A stretch of 64,000 bases of DNA from Clusia tigrina (Eukaryota; Arthropoda; Insecta; Diptera; Clusiidae): the NCBI GenBank assembly GCA_920105625.2, contig OV050032.1, positions 9,547,629-9,611,628 on the forward strand, read 5' to 3'. The notes under the pieces are model-generated. The model was not told where the DNA came from, did no database searches, and was given only the letters and a program-made list of their open reading frames with translations. The first letter of the stretch is position 1, and every line of letters begins with the position of its first letter. Shown piece by piece: positions 1-13,300 of this stretch. Position numbers and translations under genes: made by a program.

Positions 1-23
1 GGCAAACTATCCTCTTTTATTTA

Positions 24-79
24 TTTGTTGTTATAGTTGCTGCTGTTGTTGTTGCTGGTGCTGCTCTGTTTGTTGTTGT
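24..79. repeat. GTT/GCT triplet repeat
   Basis: Short imperfect run of GTT and GCT triplets (CAA/CAG on the other strand), the commonest simple repeat of this window. Frames open through it code only for homopolymer-like Q/N or L/C stretches, so it is not evidence for a gene. Confidence 0.8.
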
Positions 80-1185
80 AATTTGTATATGATACTGCAG
101 CCATTCGTCTTGGGAGTCCGTTGTGGCTTTTGTATAAATATTTGTTTAAAATTGTGCCGCCATCGCCAATGCCGCCTTCGATCATTGTTGCCAATGCTGC
201 ATGAAGCCAAACACGTTCGGAGTCGTCGTTTAGGGGAGCGTAAACGTAAAAGCGAAGTGAGTGAAAAGTTTTTGTATACACTCGTGCCTCTCTTCTGCCG
301 CCACTTCTGGCAGATCACAACACCAGCACGTGGACTTCAATCAGCTCGTACTCCAGACCCAGAGAGGCGGCTGGCTGTTTCGAATCCGCGTGGATACACT
401 AAGTGGCTGAGGAAATGCATAAACAAAGCCGTATAGCGTACAGTCGGATGGTCTATGGGGGCCGGGGGGGCGGACTACTTCTATACTGCGCCTGGGAACT
501 TCATTTTTCGGTTTGGTTTTATTGACTGAGCATTCTGGCTGGGAGGATGTGTGTGCGTTGCTTCAATGGAATGTTCAGTTTCGTTCAGCTTTTAATTTGC
601 TACCCGACTCACGCGTTCAGTGCCAATTATGTATGAGAAATCTAATAATGAAATCGAAATGTCGATGCTTATTTGAATAGTTGTTAATATGGAATCTTTT
701 CGTTTAAGTTGCTCGTGTTTATACAGTGAACTCTTCACAATCGCTTATGTGCGTTTGGCGGATTTGTGATTCTTTCCAGAAACATGATGGAAGTGCCGGT
801 GGTGAACATAGGACAGGAGTTACTTACTTTACTTTGAAATTTACAGCTGCCCGAGTGGAAAATTTATGAAAGCAATGAAACACTCGTACGGTGATTTGTA
901 CTGCCTTTAAACATCTAAATTGTGGATGATAATAAATAAAATAAATAAAATACAATGATGAATAAAAATAGGCTAATCTCGCTGAAAATGTCCAAGAATT
1001 GACTTTTAGCTTATTTACTGATATTTTTGACGTAAAAGAGAAGCTAATTATTTGAGGAATAATACAAAAATGGTTACGTAGGATACGTAGTCGATTATTT
1101 GCTTGTCGTGCTAATTTTGGTGGACTGAAGTAATTTGACATCGAACTTTATTTTCTACATTTCAAGCTGATTTTTCTAAACTTAC
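80..1185. other. no gene seen
   Basis: AT-rich background with a moderately GC-rich patch around 330-480. An open plus frame of 117 codons (83-436) has no recognisable domain and an unlikely C/R-rich composition; I read it as chance. Confidence 0.6.
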
Positions 1186-1690
1186 TTACTTTCGTGGCCT
1201 AATTGCAGAATCTGCGAAACAACCCGCCATCGGGTTACGTCCGAACTTACCAGCGCTCGCCAGGCGCCTCTGCTTCGCGCGCGTCTTCTCCAATCCGTTA
1301 TACAAAGCGTGGTTAGGGTTTCCTCGACTTGGTCTTTCCATCGGAGGTATGGTCGTCCCCTACGTCGTCGTCCAGCGGCTTCCGCTTCGAACAACTTTTT
1401 CGCTGGAGCTGTACTTCCATCGGAAGCATGGTCGTCCCCTACGTCGTCGTCCAGCGGCTTCCGCTTCGAACAACTTTTTCGCTGGAGCTTCTTCGTCCAT
1501 AGGCACGACATGTCCAAGCCAGCACAGATGTTGTATAGTGATGCGTCTGACTATGTCAATATCAGCGTAGAGCTCATACAGTTCATGGTTCATCCGAATT
1601 CGGTAGTCGTCGCCGACACGAACAGGACTGAAGATGTGGCGTAGATTTTTCTAAACACATCCAACAATACTCAACGATCAATCAAATCGA
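1186..1690 (-). mobile_element. non-LTR retrotransposon ORF2 C-terminal remnant
   Basis: Read on the minus strand, two overlapping frames give the characteristic tail found downstream of the reverse transcriptase in many dipteran non-LTR elements: an ELYELYADIDIVRR segment, CWLGHVV, a GRRRRGRP basic cluster, RWKDQVEE, and WRRRARSRGAWR. The reverse transcriptase and endonuclease domains are absent, so this is only the extreme 3' coding part. The copy carries a 79-bp tandem duplication (copies begin near 1351 and 1430). Because 79 is not a multiple of three it throws the reading frame, which is why the tail appears in two frames. The copy cannot be functional. The RTE-like assignment rests on remembered family motifs; clade is uncertain. 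Confidence 0.7.
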
Positions 1691-4600
1691 TGGTCTAAAA
1701 TTTAGTTTCCTAACAACCTCTGAAACTGCCACCTTCGAGTCCATCATGGCCACAACGTCTCTCAACCTAAAATGAAATGTTGCGCACTCAGCGATTAATG
1801 CATTTTGGTGTTATTCAGCTGCTTGAGCATGAGTCGAGATGAGTATTTCGGATACAAAGTGTTAAAATTTATGTAAACAAACGCATTGGAAATATTTGAA
1901 ACCGTGTTGACAATTATCGTGAAGTTTTGTTTACTCTCATTTCTCTATGCTGACTGGATTTAATTAGCACTGTCTTTGCTTTGGCACTAGGCACAAAACA
2001 TTCATGTTACTTCTTCCTCAATTTCGGAGTGTGTCGTCATGAACTCACATGTAAATTTCCAAATCATTTATGCTCCCTGCAGATTAACCCATAAGAAATT
2101 CACTGAGTAAGACTGATACGACGGATTCACAGAAACATGAGGTTGTATTCAATCAATGTAACAAATTTGTAATCTTTTTTTTTATTATACATTTCACCAT
2201 AATTGAATTGTGGGGCGCAATGACGCAATGGGTGTCCACTTGAAGTTTGTTCGGTCTTAGAAAGTTTGGTGAATCCACCACTCTCGTCGGTGTCTGATTG
2301 TTACAGACACCTGACGATTCCAAAAAATTTATGCTATACCGTATAACCAGGTAATCAGAGTGTGGACCTTGCGTTTGTTGATATGTGGGAGGGTTGATTT
2401 TAAAGTAAGGACAGGACGATTGCTTCAGTAGCTGGTCACTGGAATTATCTGGAATTATGTGGCAAGCTCTGCAATTTGCAGCAATCACGAATATGCAGCA
2501 ATCACGAATATGCGATGTGTCTTCCGTGCTGTAGCTTTGTGGTGTGTGTAGCCACACCAATACATACAAAAGCACCACAAGCTCGTACACTGCAATATCG
2601 CACATCCGGTCCGGTGCGGTCCAATGCCACACGAAACTGCCTCGCCGCTCCCTGAGCATTTTGGGGCCAATGTTTGCACAGATGTTTTTCATTATTATAT
2701 CACGAATGCGTCAAATAAATTCGCTGGGCCGCGCATACTTAAAAACACAGTATGTGAGGTGTGTGCGAGAGTGGCTGGGTGTGTGTGTGTGTGTCTGTGA
2801 GTGTGAGTGTGTGGGTGAGTGTGTGTAACTGCGGAGAGCTAACACTGCAGTCTATTGAAGTGTATTGACTGAGCTCTTTGAAATCATTTTAAACGCATTA
2901 ATAAAATTTTCAAAAAGAATTTTCAAGCAACCAAAAAAAAAGAACTAATTTTTTTATTAAGGAGGACAGACAAGAAGAAATAGGGCTCCAAGCAACTCAG
3001 TGCGTGGCAGTTAGGTGCAGCGTGCACGTGGCACCCGAGCAGTCGCCGCACATGTGGGGAAGCTTGGGCCGCAGTGCGGGGCCTGCACTTTAGGGGCTTC
3101 TTATGGGCAACCAGGCGGCAGAGCCACGTTGAGTGGGTGGTGGCGCTGTGAGTCCTGAATGAAAACACTCAGCATGGCAATTGATTGATGCCGATAGTGG
3201 TGCTGCAGCTGCGGCTGCAGCTGTCGTTGTTGATGGGTACGCAGCTGAAGCAAATGCGCTCGCTAAACTTGGTGCTTATTGCTGCTGACGTAGTGACTGG
3301 CGTTCCATTTTGGCCACTGTATTGGGAGCTGCACGGCAGTGGCTCATTGGTCGCGCCGTCCGCCTTGCAACTGGTGCGCTCGCTGTGATTTGTTTATTTT
3401 CACTATTCTACGAGTAGCACACGAACGCAGCGTTCGTTGTAAGTAGTTTGCGCCTTTGATCCAATTACAACGATGTGAGAGAATATTGACGCAAGACATA
3501 CATACATGAACGCACTGAACAGAGCCAAAGCAGCACGCATTTGGTTATTATTTTAGGCGTTTCGAAAACTGTTTCATTGGGTTAAGCGCATATCAAAGGG
3601 GAAGCAGAGCAAAACAACAACAGTCGAATCAAGAAAGAGGTTTGTTGCTATTTATTTTGCCAGCGCTCATAAAAATTTTGCGACTTTGATGCTCGCAGCC
3701 TGTGCGGGAGGCATGTAAATATTTTGCCAACCCACTGCTCCGAAAATTGCCAAATGAAAATTGTGCCATTAAATTTATTTGATGATTTTTTTCATTCAAA
3801 CACAGCTGTAAAATACTTGGGACGCGCATTTCCAATCAACCAATCCCACCCAGCCCTTTAGTGCACTTCAAACTGCACACGAGTGCCTGGTAATGGACCA
3901 TCTCAACTGCTTCTTCAGCCGCGCACACACAAACGTGTTTGGAGAATTTCACAAATTTTCATAATTTGCAATTTAAAATTCGCCTGCTCTATTGTCGCAA
4001 GCGGCAATATGGCAAGCAGGCAATCCGGCCAGCCCACCACCCATCCGTCCATCCAGGCAACTGATTTGCCTAACACGCACTTGCGTAATTGCAAAACCAA
4101 TCATAACATGTGCCTATCCCATTTGCCACACTCCACACGCACCCAAATAATCCAATTCGAATTTTTGCCATCTGTCATAATCGACTTTTAAGCTCATATG
4201 AAATGTACATCAACTTAATAATTCCCCATAGTCGAGGGCAGCAGCAGCAGCAGCCAAAGCGGCCGGAGTTGCCGAAGTTGCCGAAGTCACCAGAGCGGCC
4301 GGAACAGAAGCAGACTCACAAGAGCGGCAGCTACAAAATTGGCAACTCAATTAGTGCACGTCTCGGCCATTGATGAAGATACACCGCTCCTGCTGCTTAT
4401 ACTGACTGACTGACTGGACGGCTGGATGACTGACTTGCAAAAGCAACAACATACATTGTGGGGGGTAGAATTACGACAACCGACAGTGTTCGACTACTGC
4501 CATTATGTTTCTTACCCAAGCTGTGCTGCCGCTCCGCCTCGCTGTCCGTCCGCAGCCTCTGCCGCTGTCACTGCCACTGTCACGGTCGCATGCTTATCTC

Positions 4601-5960
4601 GTGGACATTACGTGAGTTCGTGTCGTAAGTTGGCTTCAATTTTTTCTATGCCAGTTTCTCTCGTCTTGCCGAGTTATGAATAAAATATGACACCTCTTTG
4701 CTCATATTTGGTTTTGCTGCATCTGCGAACAGCTCGTGTTCCACCCGTGTATCGCCCGGAGCGTGCATATGTTTGGTTGCAATCGGAAACCCACCCTTGA
4801 TTATGTTTACAGTTGGTTATCAGTGTTGCCAACGTGGAATCAGTGTTACAAGATATTTTCTATAAAGAAGATTTCCCAAAGGATATTTGCTTCCTTGTTG
4901 GCTTAATGGCAAATGGAAAGCTCTGCCTAAGCGAATTAATCACACGACGTACACGTGCACTCACGCTCCCCCAAAAATGGGCCGGACAGCATTATTGGTA
5001 GTTGATGAAGTTGTTAAGCCTTTGCACGGAGATTATAATGCTGCCAGGTGCTCCCAAGCTCACCCAGGCGGTGGATTTTAAGTGTTACATAATGTTTTCC
5101 TCTTTAAAAATGTATGCCACAAACTTCATGAGGCTGTTTAAATGTGTTAACCTTGGGGGAGTACTCGTCTATCCATTGAAATTGTCATTTTAGGTGTTTT
5201 TCAGAAAATAAACTTATGTAATTTGAATAGAATTGCAGATATGCGCGTTGGACGTGAGATAAATTCTGAAAGGTGTAATTTCTCTGAAACTATGCATGTC
5301 CGGCAAAACCAGCTGAACCCACTTAAGATACTTTCCCTCGCAACTCATTTATATTCATATTATATTGCTGTCTTTTTTACATATTTTCCAAATTAAATTG
5401 TTCAACCTGTTGTAAGCAGCCATCACAACAATAACAAAACTATCATTAACATCAACAACAGCAACAACAGCAGCAGCAGTAATAATGCAAAAACGTTTCA
5501 ATGTAACTGACTGGCACTGCACCTGCCACTGCGCCACATCCCACGCTCGCAGCAAAAGTTTCACATACTCACTCATACGTGCGTCTTCGCGTGAGTGTGG
5601 GTGTGTGTGCGTGTGCGTGCATGATGCGCTCAGCTCGGGGCCGACTGTGGCCCACCTTGTCAACACATCCCAACACAACATATCACATCAGTTTTCCTGG
5701 TTGGCAACCCATTTCGAGACGTGGACGCCTGCCACCAAGCGATTTGCGAAGTAGCGCGCTGCTGTACGACTTAGACTGGCTGAGAGCTCCGCTCACTTTT
5801 TAAAATATGAGGACGCAGCAGTGGCGTTTTACTCAAAATTCATAGGTGTGTCAGTAACTTTTACTACGTGTCATCATGTCCAATTATAAATCTTATCGAT
5901 CTATCAAATTTTAGCATTACTTTAATATTTGCAATGAGTTCTCAATGGCTTCACATAAAA
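1691..5960. other. non-coding stretch, no gene seen
   Basis: AT-rich sequence with islands of CAG/CAA (4237-4256, 5450-5480) and GT-rich runs (2779-2827, 5592-5620). ORFs here are below about 110 codons, overlap on both strands and show no domain. Slightly GC-richer patches at 3000-3380 and 4500-4620 contain short open frames that I cannot connect to any family. Confidence 0.55.
2779..2827. repeat. GT dinucleotide repeat
   Basis: Interrupted (GT)n run with GA and CT interruptions. Confidence 0.9.
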
Positions 5961-6767
5961 GAGAGATAGAGAGAGAGATAGAGAGGGCCAGAGCCAGAGC
6001 CAGAGCCAGAACCAGAGCCAGAGTCAGAGCCAGAGTCAGAACCAGAGCCAGAGCCAGAGCCAGAACCAGAAACAGAGCCAGAGCCAGAGCCAGAGCCACA
6101 GTCAGAACCAGAATTAAAGCCAGATCCAGAGCCACAGCCAGTACCAGAGCCAGAGCCAGAGCCAGAGACAGAGCCAGAGCCACAGCCAGAACCAGAATTA
6201 AAGCCAGAACCAGAGCCAGAATCGGAACCAGAGCTAGAGCTAGAGCCAGAGCCAGAGCCAGAGCCACAGCCAGAACCAGAACCAGAGCCAGAGTCAGAGC
6301 CAGAGTCAGAGCCACAGCCAGAGCTACAATCAAAACCAAAGCCAGAACCAGGCCCAGAGCCAGAACCGGAACCAGGCCCAGAGCCAGAACCGGAACCAGA
6401 GCCAGAACCAGAACCAAAGCCAGAGCCAGAGCCAGACCCAGAGCCAGAGCCACAGCCAGAACCAGATCCAGAATCAGAGCCAGAACCAGAATCAGACCCA
6501 GAACTAGAGTCAGAGCCAGAGCCACAGCCAGAACCAGAACCACAGCCAGAACCAGAACCAGAGCCACAACCAGAACCAAAGCCAGAGCCAGAGCTAGAAC
6601 CAGAGCCAGAGCCAAAGCCAGAGCCAGAGCCAGAACCAGAGCCAGAGCCAGAGTCAGAGCCAGAGTCAGAACCAGAGCCAGAGCCAGAGCCAGAACCAGA
6701 GCCAGAGTCAGAGCCACAGTCAGAACCAGAACCAAAGCCCGAACCAGAGCCAGAGCCAGAATCAGAA

Positions 6768-6798
<31 letters not shown>

Positions 6799-8255
6799 CA
6801 CAGCCAGAGCCAGAACCAGAACCAGAATCAAAGCCAGAGCCAGAGCCAGAGCCACAATCAAAACCAAAGTCAGAGCCAGGCCCAGAGCCAGAACCAGAAC
6901 CAAAGCCAGAACCAGAATCAAAGCCAGAGCCAAAGCCAGAGCCATAATCAAAACCAAAGCTAGAGCCAGGCCGAGAGCCAGAACCAGAACCAAAGCCAGA
7001 GCCAGAGCCAGAGCCAGAGCCAGAACCAGAGCCACAGCCAGAACCAGATCAAGAATCAGAGCCAGAACCAGAATCAGAGCCAGAGCCAGAGTCAGAGCCA
7101 CAGCCAGAACCAGAGCCAGAGCCAGAGCCAGAACCAGAACCAGAACCAAAGCCAGAGCCAGAGCCAGAGCCACAAACAAAACCAAAGCCAGAGCCAGGCC
7201 CAGAGCCAGAAGCAGAACCAAAGCCAGAGCCAGAGCCAGAGCCAGAACCAGAGCCACAGCCAGAACCAGATCCAGAACCAGAACCAGAATCAAAGCCAGA
7301 GCCAGAGCCAGAGCCACAATCAAAACCAAAGCCAGAGCCAGGCCCAGAGCCAGAACCAGAGCCAAAGCCAGAGCCATAATCAAAACCAAAGCTAGAGCCA
7401 GGCCGAGAGCCAGAACCAGAACCAAAGCCAGAGCCAGAGCCAGAGCCAGAGCCAGAACCAGAGCCACAGCCAGAACCAGATCCAGAATCAGAGCCAGAAC
7501 CAGAATCAGAGCCAGAGCCAGAGTCAGAGCCACAGCCAGAACCAGAGCCAGAGCCAGAGCCAGAACCAGAACCAGAACCAAAGCCAGAGCCAGAGCCAGA
7601 GCCACAAACAAAACCAAAGCCAGAGCCAGGCCCAGAGCCAGAAGCAGAACCAAAGCCAGAGCCAGAGCCAGAGCCAGAACCAGAGCCACAGCCAGAACCA
7701 GAACCAGAGCCAGAACCAGAACCAAAGCCAGAACCAGAACCAAAGCCAGAGCCAAAGCCAGAGCCACAATCAAAACCAAAGCCAGAGCCAGGCCCAGAGC
7801 CACAACCAGAACCAAAGCCAGAGCCAGAGCCAGAGCCAGAACCAGAGCCAGAGCCAGAGTCAGAGCCAGAGCCAGAGCCAGAACCAGAGCCAGAGTCAGA
7901 GCCACAGTCAGAACCAGAACCAAAGCCCGAACCAGAGCCAGAGCCAGAATCAGAACCAGAGCCAGAGCCAGAGCCAGAGCCACAGCCAGAGCCAGAACCA
8001 GAACCAGAATCAAAGCCAGAGCCAGAGCCAGAGCCACAATCAAAACCAAAGCCAGAGCCAGGCCCAGAGCCAGAACCTGAACCAAAGCCAGAACCAGAAT
8101 CAAAGCCAGAGCCAAAGCCAGAGCCACAATCAAAACCAAAGCCAGAGCCAGGCCCAGAGCCACAACCAGAACCAAAGCCAGAGCCAGAGCCAGAGTCAGA
8201 GCCAGAGTCAGAACCAGAGCCAGAGCCAGAGCCAGAACCGGAACCAGAGCCAGAA

Positions 8256-8288
<33 letters not shown>

Positions 8289-9581
8289 CAGCCAGAACCA
8301 GATCCAGAATCAGAGCCAGAACCAGAATCAGAGCCAGAGCCAGAGTCAGAGCCACAGTCAGAACCAGAACCAAAGCCCGAACCAGAGCCAGAGCCAGAAT
8401 CAGAACCAGAGCCAGAGCCAGAGCCAGAGCCACAGCCAGAACCAGAATTAAAGCCAGAACCAGAGCCAGAATCGGAACCAGAGCTAGAGCCAGACCCAGA
8501 GCCAGAGCCACAGCCAGAACCAGATCCAGAATCAGAGCCAGAACCAGAATCAGAGCCAGAGCCAGAGTCAGAGCCACAGTCAGAACCAGAACCAAAGCCC
8601 GAACCAGAGCCAGAGCCAGAATCAGAACCAGAGCCAGAGCCAGAGCCAGAGCCACAGCCAGAACCAGAATTAAAGCCAGAACCAGAGCCAGAATCGGAAC
8701 CAGAGCTAGAGCCAGACCCAGAGCCAGAGCCACAGCCAGTACCAGAGCCAGAGCCAGAGCCAGAGACAGAGCCAGAGCCACAGCCAGAACCAGAATTAAA
8801 GCCAGAACCAGAGCCAGAATCGGAACCAGAGCTAGAGCCAGACCCAGAGCCAGAGCCACAGCCAGAGCCACAAACAAAACCAAAGCCAGAGCCAGGCCCA
8901 GAGCCAGAAGCAGAACCAAAGCCAGAGCCAGAGACAGAGCCAGAACCAGAGCCACAGCCAGAACCAGATCCAGAATCAGAGCCAGAACCAGAATCAGAGC
9001 CAGAACTAGAGTCAGAGCCAGAGCCACAGCCAGAACCAGAACCAGAGCCAGAACCAGAACCAAAGCCAGAACCAGAATCAAAGCCAGAGCCAGAGCCAGA
9101 GCCACAATCAAAACCAAAGCCAGAGCCAGGCCCAGAGCCAGAACCAGAACCAAAGCCAGAACCAGAATCAAAGCCAGAGCCAAAGCCAGAGCCACAATCA
9201 AAACCAAAGCCAGAGCCAGGCCCAGAGCCACAACCAGAACCAAAGCCAAAGCCAGAGCCAGAGCCAGAACCAGAGCCAGAGCCAGAGTCAGAGCCAGAGT
9301 CAGAACCAGAGCCAGAGCCAGAGCCAGAGCCAGAACCAGAGCCAGAGTCAGAACCAGAACCAAAGCCCGAACCAGAGCCAGAGCCAGAATCAGAACCAGA
9401 GCCAGAGCCAGAGCCAGAGCCACAGCCAGAACCAGAATTAAAGCCAGAACCAGAGCCAGAATCGGAACCAGAGCTAGAGCCAGACCCAGAGCCAGAGCCA
9501 CAGCCAGAAACAGAGCCAGAGCTACAATGAAAACCAAAGCCAGAACCAGGCCCAGAGCCAGAACCGGAACCAGAGCCAGAA

Positions 9582-9614
<33 letters not shown>

Positions 9615-9731
9615 CAGCCAGAACCAGATCCAGAATCAGAGCCAGAACCAGAATCAGAGCCAGAGCCAGAGTCAGAGCCACAGTCAGAACCAGAACCAAA
9701 GCCCGAACCAGAGCCAGAGCCAGAATCAGAA

Positions 9732-9762
<31 letters not shown>

Positions 9763-10319
9763 CACAGCCAGAACCAGAATTAAAGCCAGAACCAGAGCCA
9801 GAATCGGAACCAGAGCTAGAGCTAGAGCCAGAGCCAGAGCCAGAGCCACAGCCAGAACCAGAACCAGAGCCAGAGCCAGAGTCAGAGCCAGAGTCAGAGC
9901 CACAGCCAGAGCTACAATCAAAACCAAAGCCAGAACCAGGCCCAGAGCCAGAACCGGAACTAGAGCCAGAACCAGAACCAAAGCCAGAGCCAGAGCCAGA
10001 CCCAGAGCCAGAGCCACAGCCAGAACCAGATCCAGAATCAGAGCCAGAACCAGAATCAGACCCAGAACTAGAGCCAGGCCCAGAGCCAGAAGCAGAACCA
10101 AAGCCAGAGCCAGAGCCAGAGCCAGAACCAGAGCCACAGCCAGAACCAGATCCAGAATCAGAGCCAGAACCAGAATCAGAGCCAGAACTAGAGTCAGAGC
10201 CAGAGCCACAGCCAGAACCAGAACCAGAATCAGAGCCAGAACCAAAGCCAGAACCAGAACTAAAGCCAGAGCCAGAGCCACAATCAAAACCAAAGCCAGA
10301 GCCAGGCCCAGAGCCACAC
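5961..10319. repeat. 4.36-kb degenerate CCAGAG hexamer satellite
   Basis: The array opens with GAGAGATA-type sequence (5961-5987) and then consists almost wholly of CCAGAG units and one-base variants (CCAGAA, TCAGAG, CCACAG, CCAAAG, CCAGAT, CCAGAC) up to 10319. The pure unit has no stop codon in any of the six frames: plus PE, QS, RA; minus LW, SG, LA. Very long ORFs are therefore automatic. The minus LA/LV frame is open for about 1466 codons (10317-5917), the minus GS frame for about 1093 (10330-7049), and a plus AR/TR frame for 711 (5945-8080). None has a convincing start or flanking exon. Unit phase is kept from end to end: PE-frame codons at 5988 and at 10311 fall in the same frame. Long blocks recur at about 222 bp (for example from about 8290 and again from about 8512), showing higher-order structure. 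I read it as a locally amplified satellite; a former PEPE-type coding repeat is possible but unsupported. Confidence 0.95.
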
Positions 10320-13300
10320 TCTCGACACACTTCTCGATGTCTGGTTATTGAAGAGACCCGGCGATACTAATCTCTGATAATGAATTCGACATGGGTGATC
10401 AGTTGTGGTGCTGTTACTACACTCACCAACTATCCAGAAATTGTCAAATATAAGCTTCTTGTTCTGCAAACACCTCTTAAACTATTGTGAACTGTTTCAA
10501 TGAAATTGATTTATTTATAAATTCAATCATTAAGTTTCCCTCTGCTCGTGCATCAAAATGGAACTGAGTTTCGTATTTTAATAGTTTCAACAATTTTATT
10601 TCCATATTTAATTAACAAACTTTTCTTAAAGAAGGAATCATGATAGTCCAGCAATATTTGCCAAGCTTGCCGTATTTGGGCAAGTTCGGCTATTTTCGGG
10701 TTATATTAATCCATGTGCATATATAAGTCCAATCCATCAACCCACTGTGATAGATATTTACTCTGCTGCATATTTTTAAGAAGTATCAAAAATATCATTA
10801 ACCTTTCGGATGACTCTGGTCGACGACAATCGCCACAACCTTATCAAAAATCCGGAAAATTCTTCAAATATAAAATAAACTGAAATCGAATGGCCAATGG
10901 AACAGGATAATTTTTGTTCAGTTACGCCCATTAAAGTGGACAATCACAATATTGATCACAGTCAACAAAATTGCAGAATATTTTAGTACGAACAATTATC
11001 CAAAACTCTACTTTCTTTCATCTCATCGTGGTGGCATGAAATTGTCCTACTTCCTTATGAGTGTAGCGTAAAAACAATTCCAAGTTAGTTTTTTGGACAA
11101 TTGGTTGGATTCACGTGACCATTTAAATGCTTATCAAAGCAACTCCGTAGTCTTCGTGGAACACAGACCGTGATCCAAGTACTGGCGAATTTAAAAACTT
11201 GTTTCCTCCGAGCCAGGTTTGTCAGGTGGTTTGTCAACTTCTTCAAAGGTATTATGGCAATAGTGAGGGTCTCGCAGATAATTTATTCAATATGCTCTTT
11301 CTTTGAAACCCCCTAAAAAGTCCATATATATACAAGCTTAAGGGAAATTGAAGTGAAACTGAATTTTAGCAAGGTGAGCGACCTTTACGGGGGTTGGTAC
11401 AATTACTGACTTCGGATAAGTACATAGTGAAATATTGCTGATTGAAACATTGAATTGTTGCCAGGTGTTTTTCCCCATACAGTTCACTATATTTGCAGTG
11501 GGTCACAGCAAATATTGCCCCACTTTTCGTCTGCATGCTTCAGCAACAGCTTGAGGCGCCACAATGCCGGTTTTAGCCGAATATTTGAAATTTGGCCTGT
11601 GTTCTCCTCAGTAACGGGCTTGCATCCTCCCGATATAGAAATCGTCTGTTTAAACGCAAGCGATAAAAATCTAAATTAGACGCTAATTTCGAATAGCAAC
11701 ATTAAAACATGACCACACAGTGAACTCGAGCCCGTCCGGAGTCTGGCTCAGTTGGCAGACAATGCGATTACAATGCATTAACCTGGCTGTGCCGGCGGCT
11801 TGATTAAGAAACATTTGCGAAAATTGCCCGCGCGAATAACTCAATTGAAATGCCGCGCATTGCTGGCAACGGACTTGCCACCACTTGCCGCCAGCCAGAC
11901 CAGCAATAACAACAACAACAACAACAACAACAGCAACTCCAAATACAACAACCATAATGTGCACCAAACAGTTGCAGAGGTTAATACTGGAGTTAGTTTA
12001 ATTACACACCTCGGCATGTGAACCAGCAGCATTTGCTAATTACTGGCTATGACGCTGCGCAGACGCAGATGCGGACGCGGACGCAATCGCTACGGCCATT
12101 GCAGTCAGACAGGTGGCGGCGCTAGCTAATGTAACGGGTTGATGGCGATACTGCGGCCCAATGACGCATGCTGCACATGGTGCATATTTTACGTATGCAC
12201 ATGCGCTTAGCAACCGACCATGTGTGGCTGTGTGAGTGTGCTTTGTTTTCGCACTGCAATGGCCAATCCAACGCGGCACAGGTGGCCCCGGTTTAAGTGG
12301 CCGCAATTGGATGCACTCCAACTTACAACTAGGTTCATGCGTCGAGGAGATCTTCTGATTGCTTTATTTAAGAAGCTGCTACTCTCAATTTAAACGACTT
12401 TTGTGAATATGAGAAATTGTTTATGACCCCTGAAAAGGAGGAATTCCATAGACGGACGGACGGACGGATGCACGGTGGAACAATTCACTTCTGGAGCTGA
12501 TTTTGCCATGTTCGCTTGCACATCAGGATTATATAACGACCGAACCCAGAAGTGAGATGTATGAAAATAATATTAGGCACCTTTTTCACTTTCACATACT
12601 TATTATCAGGCGTGTCCTTAGGGGGTTGGAAATCCTCACGGCATAAACATGAATCTAAGAATAAAAAATCCAGCTCCTCCACGAACTTTTTTCTGATGGC
12701 ACCACTGCTTATTATGGAAACCATTTCTCACGTGGTTTCTGTCAATACAGGGGGGCTATAGAAGGTAATTAGCACCCTTGCCTGTTCGGCTCCATTGCAC
12801 TGTCTGATCAGCATTATTCGTTTTTTATGTGAAACCACACTACTTTATTTCTCTATTATACTAGGTTCCTAGGATACACACTCTGACAATTATGAGAGGG
12901 GCCTCAGGTAAGTTACAAGTAGTATCGCAGCTTTCGTTACAGCTTTGTTTTGAGAACTGCAGTTGGAAATTCTACTGCAGGGCTGCAACGAGTTTACTTG
13001 AGCGGAGCATATCGTTTAGCATTTTGAAGCCATATATTTCTGAATGTTCCAGAGACTATTTGCTATTTGCTATCGTCCTTCGCTGTCCCCTGTCCTGACC
13101 ACTGCCTTCGCTTGCCACATTTACTTGCGGTATCTTTTTCTAGCCGCATTTTAACAATTTGTTAACTGCACCTCAATTGATGGTTGTTGGCGGCGCACTT
13201 ATTCGCATTGCTCGCGTTTATTTTGGTTGCGCATGCGCATGCGCGCCCGCTTTGCACATAATTCGACGCATAAATCTTTACCAAGTCAGAAGGTTGACAG

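Noticed and set aside
5961..10319. CRISPR array or coding repeat array
   Set aside because: There are no distinct spacers; the sequence is a continuous degenerate hexamer, and the window is eukaryotic.
5917..10330. ORFs of 1466, 1093, 711 and 274 codons as genes
   Set aside because: They are a direct consequence of a stop-free hexamer unit; starts are non-ATG or arbitrary, composition is a pure dipeptide repeat, and no flanking exon or promoter is visible.
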